In this document: positions 1 to 8,126 of the stretch, piece by piece
How the letters are laid out: each line of letters starts with the position of its first letter
Numbering within the stretch: the stretch's first letter is position 1
Origin: RBG-16-34-14 sp963727535
GTDB taxonomy: Bacteria; Bacteroidota; Ignavibacteria; Ignavibacteriales; Ignavibacteriaceae
DNA: 64,000 nucleotides
NCBI GenBank assembly: GCA_963727535.1
Contig: CAVSGR010000005.1
Coordinates: 62,001 to 126,000, forward strand
Direction: 5' to 3'
Notes under the pieces: generated by a model
The model's input: the letters and a program-made list of their open reading frames with translations, nothing else
What the model was told of the DNA's origin: nothing
Databases searched by the model: none
Program-made: the position numbers and the translations under genes

Positions 1-8
1 GTAAGAGT

Positions 9-42
9 TTTTCTCCCGATCATTAATTTGGTTGGGAGAAAA
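9..42. terminator. terminator-like hairpin at left edge
   Basis: A perfect 9-bp inverted repeat (TTTTCTCCC at 9-17 and GGGAGAAAA at 34-42) encloses a 16-nt loop. T runs lie before the left arm and A/T-rich sequence follows the right arm, so it could terminate transcription in either direction. It probably ends a gene lying just left of the window. The loop is longer than in a textbook terminator. Confidence 0.45.
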
Positions 43-997
43 TTTCTAATATATGATTATAATTCTCCAAGCCTATTTATTTATTATTCTATACAAGTCT
101 TAATTAAATCCTATGGATTTTAAATGTAATTCTAATATTAATAGTACTGTTTCAATCTATAGGTAATATGTTTTATTGATATTCTTTCTGCAATTGCTGC
201 TAATTAATCTTGCTATTCTTAACATGTGATTTTCGTGATCTGAATAGATTCTGCATTCAATTATCTTGCAAATTTTCATCGTATATTATATTTCTTCTCT
301 TAGTGCTTGAATTTGTAGTTCATTAAAAATCTTATTTATGAATTGTCATCATCAGATGTTGTCTCTATCTTCTGTTCCTTTTGCACTCAAACTAAATATA
401 TTTCCATAATGAGTTATACTTTTTTTTCATAACTTTTTTTGATGTGCTCAATTAATTTTTCTTTTTCAGAATCAATTTTCCAAACATCAATTGATTCATA
501 GGTATGTTTTATTATATAATACTTGTATCAAAAGGAAATTTTTTTGTTGATCAATTGCATTTAACTAAACAATATTCGCTTAGATTTGCAATCGATTTTC
601 TTCATACCTAATTTCAAAAAATACATTTGCGATTAAGTGTAACATATTACTATAGTACTTAATATCATCTTTTTTCAACATTCTTATAATTTTATCCTTG
701 ATATAACTGTCTGCCCCATCTTATAAATTGTTTATTTGGCTTCAAAAATTCCACTCTTCTTGTAATGGCTCAGAATACAAGAGATATTCCATTACAATCT
801 GCATAATTAGTGATTCCTATCATTCCCATAAATAGGAAGATATTATCTGATACTGTACTCTACATTATTATAAAGCAGTGGTTTATCATCCATAATAAAT
901 CATTCATATTTAGTTCTAATATACTTAATCAATTTAACCACGAAAATACTTCAGCTGGACATCACAAAAATAACTCTAAATTTTTTTTAATTACCTC
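43..997. other. AT-rich gene-poor stretch upstream of lexA
   Basis: About 950 bases with no convincing intact gene on either strand. Both strands are interrupted by frequent stops and composition is clearly more AT-rich than the flanking coding DNA. A 63-codon open frame at 810-1001 on the plus strand has no recognisable motif and low-complexity composition, so I do not call it. Two short open pieces on the minus strand (see the remnant entry) look more protein-like. I see no tRNA-like fold or ordered repeat here. Confidence 0.5.
413..720 (-). pseudogene. possible decayed coding remnant
   Basis: On the minus strand, roughly 720 to 581 gives 47 codons without a stop, reading DGADSYIKDKIIRMLKKDD at its start. 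Roughly 528 to 413 gives another 36-codon piece in a different frame, containing YESIDVWKIDSEKEKL. Both have the Lys/Glu/Ile/Asp mix of genuine low-GC proteins, whereas neighbouring frames are full of stops. The pieces may belong to one gene broken by indels and stops. I do not recognise the family, and chance open frames in AT-rich DNA cannot be excluded. Confidence 0.25.
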
Positions 998-1028
998 TTG
1001 ACAGGTGTACATCTGTTCACTATATTTG
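998..1028 (+). promoter_or_regulatory. Bacteroidota-type promoter of lexA
   Basis: TTG at 998-1000, a 20-nt spacer and TATATTTG at 1021-1028 match the Bacteroidota primary sigma consensus (TTG-N19/20-TAnnTTTG) exactly. The same bases also read as a classic TTGACA-N17-TATATT promoter. Transcription should start around 1033-1035. That leaves only about 4-6 nt before the ATG at 1039, or about 17 nt before the in-frame ATG at 1051. Confidence 0.7.
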
Positions 1029-1037
1029 TGGTGAACA
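1005..1037 (+). promoter_or_regulatory. candidate LexA (SOS) operator
   Basis: GTGTACA (1005-1011), TC, TGTTCAC (1014-1020) form a compact imperfect 16-bp palindrome between the -33 and -7 elements. A third half-site, GTGAACA (1031-1037), is an exact inverted copy of TGTTCAC and covers the predicted start site. LexA normally represses its own gene, so these three half-sites are the obvious operator candidates. Which pair is bound cannot be decided from sequence alone. Confidence 0.6.
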
Positions 1038-1038
1038 A

Positions 1039-1704
1039 ATGAGCACTACTATGAATGACAAAAAAAATCAATTGACAGATAGACAGGAGGAAATCCTTAA
1101 ATTTATTAACTCTTACCGGGAAGTTAATGGGTTTCCTCCTACGATAAGAGAAATTGCACGGCAGTTCGGGATGTCTTCTACTTTTGGGGTGAAAAAGCAT
1201 TTAGATGCTTTAGTTAAGAAGGGGTACCTGCATATTGAAAGCAATGCAAGCAGGGGAATTTCAACTCTGCAAAGCAGTGAACCGGAAAGTTCGACCATCT
1301 TTGAAAGCAACGATATTTTCAATAGAATCCCTGTGATCGGGCGGGTAGCAGCAGGTACTCCAATCTTAGCCGAAGAAAATATTGAAGGTTCACTCGTGAT
1401 AGATCCTGCGCTTGCAAGTAAAAGCGGAAACGCTTTTGCGCTTAAAGTAAAAGGCGACAGTATGATTAATGCCGGAATATTTGACGGAGACTTTGTAATT
1501 GTCGAACCGCAAAAAGAAGCTAAGACGGGAGACATTGTTGTTGCACTTATCGATGATGAAGCGACTGTTAAAACTTTTGAGAGGAAAAACGACAAGGTAA
1601 GATTATTACCTCAAAATGATAACTATAACCCTATTGATGTGACCAACAAAGAGAACTTTTCTCTTGTTGGCAGAGTCAAAGGTATTGTAAGGTATTTTAA
1701 TTAA
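1039..1704 (+). CDS. lexA: LexA SOS-response repressor
   Basis: Transcriptional repressor of the DNA-damage regulon that cleaves itself when RecA filaments form. The N-terminus carries the winged helix-turn-helix (LTDRQEEILKFI, then PPTIREIARQFGMSS). The C-terminal S24 peptidase domain has the Ala105-Gly106 cleavage bond (VAAGTP), Ser141 in GDSM and Lys178 in DEATVKTF, so the catalytic dyad is complete. At 221 residues it has normal LexA length. The start at 1039 is the longest, but the promoter makes the leader very short, so Met5 (1051) is also possible. Two small genes follow at close spacing and probably share its transcript, which would make them damage-inducible. Confidence 0.95.
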   Translation: MSTTMNDKKNQLTDRQEEILKFINSYREVNGFPPTIREIARQFGMSSTFGVKKHLDALVKKGYLHIESNASRGISTLQSSEPESSTIFESNDIFNRIPVIGRVAAGTPILAEENIEGSLVIDPALASKSGNAFALKVKGDSMINAGIFDGDFVIVEPQKEAKTGDIVVALIDDEATVKTFERKNDKVRLLPQNDNYNPIDVTNKENFSLVGRVKGIVRYFN

Positions 1705-1713
1705 GGAGTTATT

Positions 1714-1962
1714 ATGAAAACGGACATTTTTTCAAATGCCATTATGAGAAGAAATAAAATCAGGTTTCTTTATGGCTTATCCGAAGTTGTGCTCGAACCT
1801 TATTACATAGCTACTGAAAAAACGGGAAGAAAAGTTATATACGGCAGACCGTTTAATTCCAGCGAAGTAAGAAAGTTCGAATTTAGCAGGATAGCCAATA
1901 TACGTGTGCTGAGGGGTGCGAGGTTTTCGCCGCTTATTCAGATCAGCGGTTATGTAAATTAA
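1714..1962 (+). CDS. small WYL-domain-like protein
   Basis: An 82-residue protein 9 nt downstream of lexA with a clear AAGGAG ribosome-binding site at 1703-1708. The pattern NKIRFLYG, then LEPYYI, then VIYGRPF, then VRKFEFSRI followed by a beta strand resembles a free-standing WYL domain (SH3-like fold that senses ligands or nucleic acid in defence and DNA-damage regulators). There is no DNA-binding domain, so it may modulate a partner. The assignment is by eye and moderate; the linkage with lexA is the stronger observation. Confidence 0.6.
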   Translation: MKTDIFSNAIMRRNKIRFLYGLSEVVLEPYYIATEKTGRKVIYGRPFNSSEVRKFEFSRIANIRVLRGARFSPLIQISGYVN

Positions 1963-1975
1963 AGCGAGGTATGAA

Positions 1976-2416
1976 ATGTTAGATTTAATAAAAAGAAAAA
2001 ACGTTGATTTGTTAGTCGACCAATTATGGAGATATGGTTACTTAACTTTAAAAAGAAAATATGGTACTTACTTATCTGCACCGGAAAAGGTCGGCGGATT
2101 TGATATAGACATTATATCACGACAGAAAAAAGATTATGCAATCGGTGTTTCATTATCTGTTGAAGAAATAAATAATCCTAAGCTGCTTGAGAAGATTTCT
2201 TTCCTGGCAACGAGGCATACAAAATTTACAAACAACAATGTTACACTTTTCCTCGGGGTGCCTTCGGGTCATCTAAAAAAAGTAAAAGAACTTGTTGAAG
2301 TTCTCGGCGATGATATTAAAAAGAATATTAAATTTGTTTCTATTCCGGAAACCGGAGTTCCTTCTCCCACAGAGAAAAGAAGAAAGAAGGACACAAGCAA
2401 GTCTCTGTTCGCATAA
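1976..2416 (+). CDS. uncharacterised protein, possible degenerate PD-(D/E)XK fold
   Basis: A 146-residue protein starting 13 nt after the preceding gene; last member of the lexA transcript, followed by a strong terminator. Residues about 5-60 (LLVDQLWRYGYLTL, then GGFDIDIIS, then DYAIGVSL) have the helix, Asp-x-Asp strand and second strand layout of restriction-endonuclease-like folds. The usual Glu-x-Lys of the second strand is replaced by Val-Ser, so catalysis is doubtful. The C-terminus is a basic, disordered tail (KRRKKDTSK). I do not recognise a named family. It may be a DNA-binding or nuclease-derived SOS accessory factor, but that is inference from context. Confidence 0.6.
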   Translation: MLDLIKRKNVDLLVDQLWRYGYLTLKRKYGTYLSAPEKVGGFDIDIISRQKKDYAIGVSLSVEEINNPKLLEKISFLATRHTKFTNNNVTLFLGVPSGHLKKVKELVEVLGDDIKKNIKFVSIPETGVPSPTEKRRKKDTSKSLFA

Positions 2417-2483
2417 ATTCCCTCAAATATTTTTACCTTTACACTACTATAGTACATTTATAATTTTCGCAATCGAAAAAAGA

Positions 2484-2510
2484 GAAAAGCCTTTTAACAA
2501 GGCTTTTCTT
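2484..2510 (+). terminator. rho-independent terminator after the lexA operon
   Basis: GAAAAGCCTT (2484-2493), loop TTAAC and AAGGCTTTTC (2499-2508) form a perfect 10-bp stem followed by TT. It separates the lexA operon from uppS. Its T tail overlaps the -33 element of the downstream promoter. Confidence 0.75.
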
Positions 2511-2539
2511 GACATTATTTGCTCTTAAGGTTAATTTTA
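2509..2539 (+). promoter_or_regulatory. promoter of the uppS-bamA run
   Basis: TTG (2509-2511), a 20-nt spacer and TAATTTTA (2532-2539) match the TTG-N20-TAnnTTTG consensus in all but the last base. The predicted start near 2545 means a TTG at 2509 cannot be the uppS start codon. This supports the downstream TTG at 2566. Confidence 0.5.
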
Positions 2540-2565
2540 CTCGATTAATCAATACGGGAAAGAAT

Positions 2566-3387
2566 TTGCGTAAGGCTGAATCGCAGTCCGATGAAAAATT
2601 ACAGAATGAGTTAAAGAACTCAGGTGAAATACCGAAACATATAGCTATCATTATGGATGGCAACGGCAGGTGGGCAAGAAGGAGAGGACTTCCGCGTGTA
2701 GCGGGGCACAAAAGAGGAGTTGAAACAGTCAGAGATATTGTTGAAGCGTGCGCCCAATTAGGCGTAAAGTTCCTTACACTTTACACTTTTTCAACTGAGA
2801 ACTGGAAGAGACCAAAAGATGAAGTATCTACATTAATGAGATTACTTCTGAAAAGTTTGAAAGACAGAACAGACGAATTAGATGAAAACAATATTAAGCT
2901 TACTACCATTGGAGACACGAAAGCATTTCCCGATGTGGTTCAGAAAAGATTATATGACGATATTGAACGGACAAAAAATAATAAAAGAATGACCCTGAAC
3001 CTTGCGCTAAGTTACAGCGGAAGGTGGGAACTTCTTGAAGCTATTAAAAGTATAGGTCGCCTGGTTCAGGAAGGCAAATTAAATCCTGATGAAATTACGG
3101 AACAGCATGTTTCCGATTTTTTAACAACTAAAAATATTCCTGATCCTGATCTTCTTATAAGAACCAGCGGCGAATTCAGAGTGAGTAATTTTTTATTATG
3201 GCAAATAGCTTACACAGAGTTTTTTATAACGGATGTTTATTGGCCGGATTTTTCAAGGAAACATCTTTACGATGCCATCAAAGATTTTCAACGGAGGGAA
3301 AGAAGGTTTGGTAAAATCAGTGAACAAATTAAAAAGAATGGTAAAGGCATAAAGAATGTTTCCGACCTTCCCAAAGAAATTGCTTAA
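2566..3387 (+). CDS. uppS: undecaprenyl diphosphate synthase (UppS)
   Basis: Cis-prenyltransferase that adds eight isopentenyl units to farnesyl-PP to make the C55 carrier for peptidoglycan and O-antigen. Diagnostic motifs are HIAIIMDGNGRWA near the N-terminus (catalytic Asp), TLYTFSTENWKRP, and LIRTSGE with WQIAYTEFFITDVYWPDF near the C-terminus. No ATG precedes the MDGN motif. I chose TTG 2566 (273 residues) because GGGAAAG lies just upstream and a promoter occupies 2509-2539; a longer TTG start at 2509 is possible but unlikely. The 3' end overlaps bamA by 32 nt, implying co-translation. Confidence 0.93.
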   Translation: MRKAESQSDEKLQNELKNSGEIPKHIAIIMDGNGRWARRRGLPRVAGHKRGVETVRDIVEACAQLGVKFLTLYTFSTENWKRPKDEVSTLMRLLLKSLKDRTDELDENNIKLTTIGDTKAFPDVVQKRLYDDIERTKNNKRMTLNLALSYSGRWELLEAIKSIGRLVQEGKLNPDEITEQHVSDFLTTKNIPDPDLLIRTSGEFRVSNFLLWQIAYTEFFITDVYWPDFSRKHLYDAIKDFQRRERRFGKISEQIKKNGKGIKNVSDLPKEIA

Positions 3388-5851
3388 AATATTTTCTCTT
3401 TTCGCTTTCCTGCTTTTCATTTCAACTGTGTATCCACAAGTTAAAAGCTATAAAGTCCTGGGCATTACAGTTGAAGGAAATAAATCTGCCGACGGGGCAA
3501 CAATAATTTCCAGCAGCGGAATTAAAGAGGGAGATGAAATCCAGATTCCCGGCGACAAAACGTTGAATGCCATTCATAATCTATGGTCATTAAATATTTT
3601 TTCCGATGTTCAAATCCTTATTGAAAAACATGTGGGTGATGGGGTTTTTCTTTTAATAAAAGTTCAGGAGTATCCGAGAATTGAAAAAACCGTTATCGAA
3701 GGAAATGATGAAATTGATACGGATGATATTGAAGCTAAAATAAATTTTACAAGAGGGACAATATTAAAACCGCAGGACGTTACTAATCTCAAGCAAATAA
3801 TTCTGAAGCTTTATGAGGATGATGGCTATCTTAACGCTAAAGTTACAGATAAGTATTATGACTTTTACAGGGCTGATACAACCGAAGACGGAATTGAAGT
3901 AACCTGGAGAAATGAAAAAGATTTATCCGACGAATATAGTTTCCTTTATGAAACAGGTGATATAATTTATAGAAATCTTATAGACAGAATTAAAGACAGG
4001 GTTTTGTTAAAGCTTATAATAGAAGAGAATGATGAAGTAGTTGTAAGAGAAATCAAGTTTGAAGGAAACAAAGCATTTGATGACGGTGATTTAAGAGGTG
4101 TAATGGGTGAGATATCGGAAGCGAGATGGTGGAAATTCTGGAGCAGTTCTAATTTCAAGCGTGAAGGTTTTGAAAAAGATAAAGAAGCGATTAAAGATTT
4201 CTATCTCAAAAACGGCTACCGCGATGCCGAGATAGTATCGGATTCCCTTATCTATTCTAATGATAAGAAAGATCTTGAGGTCCTAATAGATGTTTATGAG
4301 GGACCTCAATATAAAATTAGAAATATAACCTGGGAAGGAAATACAATTTATCCGGATGCAGTATTAAACCGGGCTCTTGATTTTTCAAAAGGAGATATTT
4401 TTAACTATGAAAAGTTTAAGAGAAATCTGCATGGAAATGAAGCACAAACAGACGTAAATGCTCTTTACCAGGATAACGGGTATTTAACTTTTAATGCAAA
4501 TGCTACTGAGAAAAAAGTAGGTGCTGATTCAATAGACCTGGATATAAGGCTTGAAGAAAGAAATCAATTCAAGGTTGGAAAAGTTAATGTAACAGGGAAT
4601 ACAAAAACAAAAGATAAAGTAATACGCCGTGAACTTTATACAGTACCGGGAGATTATTTTAACCGTGGACTTTTATTCAGAAGTATCCAGCAATTGGCTA
4701 ACCTGCAATATTTTAATGTTGAAAAATTGTATGGACCACAAGGGTTGGATTACTCTCTTCCTAATGATAGTACAGTTGACATTACATTTAATGTTGAAGA
4801 AAAATCGAGTGACTATTTGAATGCATCTGTAGGTTACAGTGGAAGTTTTGGTTTCAGTGGTGCTGTTGGTGTAACTCTAACTAACTTTTCTATTGCGGAA
4901 CCTTTCTCTCTCGGAGGCGGACAAATTCTTAGTTTTAACTGGCAGTTTGGTGTTGGAAGTCTTTATAGAACATTTACGCTTGGCTTTACCGAACCCTGGC
5001 TGTTTGACACGCCTACGCTTGTAGGATTTGAAGTTTTTGATACAAGACAGCAATATATTTATGATCTTCGGCAATCCGGTGGAACAATCAGAACAGGGCG
5101 CAGGTTAAAATGGCCGGATGACTTCTTTTATATACAGGGCTTTTTTAAGTACCAGTATAATGATGTTATTCAAGGACAAGGTTTTTATCAGGAAGGAAAA
5201 TTCAATCAGTTTACACTGGGAGCTACCATAAGCAGAAAAAATATAGATAATCCTATTTTTCCATCACAGGGCTCAAATTATGCCTTTGATGCAGAAATGT
5301 CTGGAGGACCTCTCTTGCCCGGTGAGGTTAATTACTATAAATTAACTTTTAGGGCGGAATGGTATAAAAGGTTGTTCAATTCAAATAGGGTAGCTTTTTA
5401 TACTGTTGCAGATATGGGATATCTTGACGAGTTTGAAAAAAATACACCAATAAACCCATTCGAATATTTCTTTATGGGAGGAAATGGTTTAGTAATAGCG
5501 ACTACACCGTTAAGAGGTTATGATGACAGGACAGTAGGTCCGCGTGATGCACAAGGAAACGTAATTGGAGGTAGAGTGATGACTCGTTATACAACAGAGC
5601 TTCGCTTTGCACTTGCACTTGAGCCTATCCCGATTTATCTAATTGCATTTGCTGAAGCAGGAAATGTTTTTGAAAGTTTAAAGAAAACAGATATTTTTGA
5701 CCTTAGAAGATCTGTCGGAGTTGGCGCAAGAATTCTGATTAATCCGCTGGGATTAATTGGATTTGATCTTGGTTATGGGTTTGACAGAAAGTTAACTAAC
5801 AATCAGGATCCTTCCTGGCTGTTTCATTTTCAGTTTGGAAAAGGTTTTTAA
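3356..5851 (+). CDS. bamA: outer membrane assembly factor BamA
   Basis: Central Omp85 protein that inserts beta-barrels into the outer membrane. Residues 1-27 are a signal peptide (KIFSLFAFLLFISTVYPQ). About five POTRA repeats follow, recognisable by strands such as VEGNKSADGATI, IEGNDEIDTDDI, EGNKAFDDGDLRGVM, WEGNTIYPDAVLNRA and VTGNTKTKDKVIRREL. The C-terminal half is the surface-antigen barrel, containing LRGYDDRTVGPRD and ending in Phe (FHFQFGKGF). At 831 residues it is a normal length for the phylum. It overlaps uppS and is followed by two ompH/skp genes, the expected chaperone partners. Confidence 0.95.
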   Translation: MFPTFPKKLLKIFSLFAFLLFISTVYPQVKSYKVLGITVEGNKSADGATIISSSGIKEGDEIQIPGDKTLNAIHNLWSLNIFSDVQILIEKHVGDGVFLLIKVQEYPRIEKTVIEGNDEIDTDDIEAKINFTRGTILKPQDVTNLKQIILKLYEDDGYLNAKVTDKYYDFYRADTTEDGIEVTWRNEKDLSDEYSFLYETGDIIYRNLIDRIKDRVLLKLIIEENDEVVVREIKFEGNKAFDDGDLRGVMGEISEARWWKFWSSSNFKREGFEKDKEAIKDFYLKNGYRDAEIVSDSLIYSNDKKDLEVLIDVYEGPQYKIRNITWEGNTIYPDAVLNRALDFSKGDIFNYEKFKRNLHGNEAQTDVNALYQDNGYLTFNANATEKKVGADSIDLDIRLEERNQFKVGKVNVTGNTKTKDKVIRRELYTVPGDYFNRGLLFRSIQQLANLQYFNVEKLYGPQGLDYSLPNDSTVDITFNVEEKSSDYLNASVGYSGSFGFSGAVGVTLTNFSIAEPFSLGGGQILSFNWQFGVGSLYRTFTLGFTEPWLFDTPTLVGFEVFDTRQQYIYDLRQSGGTIRTGRRLKWPDDFFYIQGFFKYQYNDVIQGQGFYQEGKFNQFTLGATISRKNIDNPIFPSQGSNYAFDAEMSGGPLLPGEVNYYKLTFRAEWYKRLFNSNRVAFYTVADMGYLDEFEKNTPINPFEYFFMGGNGLVIATTPLRGYDDRTVGPRDAQGNVIGGRVMTRYTTELRFALALEPIPIYLIAFAEAGNVFESLKKTDIFDLRRSVGVGARILINPLGLIGFDLGYGFDRKLTNNQDPSWLFHFQFGKGF

Positions 5852-5880
5852 TTCATCAACTAAAATAAAGGAAAAACATT

Positions 5881-6402
5881 GTGAGGAAATTTCTTTTTTT
5901 AATAACAGTAACGGTTATATCAACTACTTTATTTGCACAGTCCCCACAAAAACTCGGATATGTAGATTCGCAGGTAATTCTTTCACAATTCTCTGAAGCT
6001 ATTAAGGCTCAGGGAGACCTGGATGCTATTACAAATAAATGGAGTGGGCAGGTTGACAGTTTGACTGTTGCATACCAGCAGGCTCTTGCTGATTATCAGA
6101 AGCAGGCTAACACAATGCCTGACGATAAAAAGCTTGAAATGCAAAAAACCCTGGTTGCCCAGCAACAAAGTGTAATTGATTTTAGAACTAAAAAATTCGG
6201 GCAGAACGGTGAGATATATCAAAAGCAGGAGGAAATTTTTACTCCGGTAAAGAAAAAGATTTATGCTGCAATTGAAGATGTTGCTAAAAAAGAAGGTATG
6301 CAGTTTGTATTTGATAAAAGCGGAGATATTGTTCTGCTTTATGCCGATGCGGCTTATGATATAACTTACCAGGTATTAGATAGACTGAAAAGAGGAAACT
6401 AA
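5881..6402 (+). CDS. OmpH/Skp-family periplasmic chaperone, copy 1
   Basis: Starts with GTG behind an AAAGGA box. Residues 1-19 form a signal peptide ending TLFAQ. The mature part opens with KLGYVDSQVIL and continues as a long, Gln/Lys-rich helical region typical of the prefoldin-like arms of Skp, closing with FVFDKSGDIVLLYADAAYDIT. Skp holds unfolded outer-membrane proteins in the periplasm and hands them to BamA, encoded 29 nt upstream. 173 residues is the usual size. Confidence 0.88.
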   Translation: MRKFLFLITVTVISTTLFAQSPQKLGYVDSQVILSQFSEAIKAQGDLDAITNKWSGQVDSLTVAYQQALADYQKQANTMPDDKKLEMQKTLVAQQQSVIDFRTKKFGQNGEIYQKQEEIFTPVKKKIYAAIEDVAKKEGMQFVFDKSGDIVLLYADAAYDITYQVLDRLKRGN

Positions 6403-6450
6403 TAATAATTATTTTCTACTCTCTTTAGTTATTCGTTAAACGGAGTATAT

Positions 6451-6966
6451 ATGAAGAAAATAATTTTTGTTCTTTTAGTAGCAATAATTCTGCCTGCGTT
6501 TTCTTTTGCCCAATTGAAAGTCGGGTATGTAGATTCTGATACGATTATGGATAAGCTGCCTGATGCTCAGGATGCAAGGCAAAAGCTTGATGCACAAATA
6601 AAAGAATGGCAGGATGAGCTCAATAAACTCGAAAATAACTGGAAACAGAAATACGATGATTATCAAAAAAGAAAATTGATAATGACTGATCAGACAAGAG
6701 CAGAAACGGAAGCAGAATTAGTTAAACTTGAAAAAGATGTTGCCGACTACAGGGAAAAAAAGTTTGGTACAAACGGTGAACTTTTTCAAAAACAGGATGA
6801 ATTGATGCACCCGGTTCAAAATAAGGTTTTCAACGCAATCCAGGAAATAGCCCAGGAAGAAGATCTTGATTTTGTATTTGACCGGAGTGGTGATGTTATG
6901 CTTCTATATGCAAAAGATCAGTATGATCTTACTCAAAAAGTTCTTGATAAATTAAAAGTAGAATAG
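6451..6966 (+). CDS. OmpH/Skp-family periplasmic chaperone, copy 2
   Basis: Paralogue of the preceding gene with the same layout: signal peptide ending SFAQ, opening motif KVGYVDSDTIM, a coiled-coil middle rich in Lys, Glu and Gln, and the closing motif FVFDRSGDVMLLYAKDQYDLT. The arms are more acidic and have different Gln content from copy 1, suggesting separate client ranges or a mixed trimer. It sits 48 nt after copy 1 and 6 nt before lpxD. Confidence 0.88.
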   Translation: MKKIIFVLLVAIILPAFSFAQLKVGYVDSDTIMDKLPDAQDARQKLDAQIKEWQDELNKLENNWKQKYDDYQKRKLIMTDQTRAETEAELVKLEKDVADYREKKFGTNGELFQKQDELMHPVQNKVFNAIQEIAQEEDLDFVFDRSGDVMLLYAKDQYDLTQKVLDKLKVE

Positions 6967-6972
6967 TACTTA

Positions 6973-8034
6973 ATGGTTATTAAGCTTGCAGAGGCTGCTG
7001 AAATAGTAAACGGCAATGTTATAGGTGATAAAAATATTACCATCAGCAGCTTTGCAAAAATAGAGGAAGCAAAACCAGGCGAGCTTACATTTCTTTATCT
7101 TGATTCCTACAAAAAATTTTTCCCCTCTACAAAAGCATCAGCAATAATTGTAAAAAAAGATTTTCCTAAAACAAGAAATGATATTACTTACATAGAAGTT
7201 GAAAGTCCTAATAATGCTTTCGCTAAACTCCTGCAGCATTACTTTAAACCGGATTATAAACTTTCCGGGATCGATCCGACTGCATCCATTCATTCGAATG
7301 CAGTTATTGGTGAAAATACTGCTGTTGGAAAAAATGTTGTAATATCCGAAGGCTGCAGGATTGGTTCGAACGTAAAAATTTTTCATAATGCTGTTATTTT
7401 GGAAAATGTTGAAATCGAAGATAACTCTGTGATCTTTCAAAACGTCAGTATTCGTGAAGGAAGCAGAATTGGCAAAAATGTAATTGTTCATGCCAATTCT
7501 GTAATTGGTTCCGATGGTTTTGGATATGATATTGATGAGAACAAAGTTTTTCATAAAGTTCCTCAAATAGGAATAGTGATTATTGAAGACGATGTTGAAA
7601 TTGGTTCGAATGTTTCGGTCGACCGGGCATCTCTTGGTGCAACAGTAATAAAAAAAGGTGTTAAGATTGATAACCTTGTACAAATAGCTCACAATGTTGT
7701 GATTGGGGAAAACTCGATTGTTGCGGGACAGGCAGGCATTGCAGGTAGTACAAAAATTGGTAAGAACTGTTATTTACTCGGACAAGCCGGAGTATCGGGG
7801 CACATAGAAATTACCGACAATGTTATTTTACATCCGCAGGCGGGTGTTAGCAAAAGTATATTGAAGCCGGGAAATTATTTCGGTTCTCCCGCAAAAGAAA
7901 TAAAAACAGCCTTTAAGCTCGAATCACATTACAGGAATCTTCAGAACTATTCTGACAGAATAACACAATTGGAAAAACAAATTGATGAATTATTAAAACA
8001 GGCAGAGGAATTAAAAAATAGCAAATCTGAATAA
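6973..8034 (+). CDS. lpxD: UDP-3-O-acylglucosamine N-acyltransferase (LpxD)
   Basis: Third step of lipid A synthesis: transfers a 3-hydroxyacyl chain from acyl carrier protein to the glucosamine amine. The N-terminal uridine-binding domain (FAKIEEAKPGELTFL) is followed by a left-handed beta-helix of hexapeptide repeats from about residue 100 (VIGENTAVGKNVVI onward). VQIAHNVVIGEN contains the catalytic His and GQAGIAGSTKIG the acyl-chain groove. A C-terminal helical tail with coiled-coil character ends the 353-residue protein. Gene order ompH-lpxD-lpxC/fabZ is conserved in the phylum. Confidence 0.95.
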   Translation: MVIKLAEAAEIVNGNVIGDKNITISSFAKIEEAKPGELTFLYLDSYKKFFPSTKASAIIVKKDFPKTRNDITYIEVESPNNAFAKLLQHYFKPDYKLSGIDPTASIHSNAVIGENTAVGKNVVISEGCRIGSNVKIFHNAVILENVEIEDNSVIFQNVSIREGSRIGKNVIVHANSVIGSDGFGYDIDENKVFHKVPQIGIVIIEDDVEIGSNVSVDRASLGATVIKKGVKIDNLVQIAHNVVIGENSIVAGQAGIAGSTKIGKNCYLLGQAGVSGHIEITDNVILHPQAGVSKSILKPGNYFGSPAKEIKTAFKLESHYRNLQNYSDRITQLEKQIDELLKQAEELKNSKSE

Positions 8035-8126
8035 AAAGAACTCATTTATACTTAATTGTATTTCGTATCCCATCTTACTATTTTCTAAATCAAATTTTTA
8101 TTGAAATAACAAAAAGCAAAAAAATA

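Noticed and set aside
7138..7692. 184-codon open frame on the minus strand
   Set aside because: Antisense shadow of the repetitive lpxD hexapeptide region; the translation is Asn/Ile-rich and has no family pattern.
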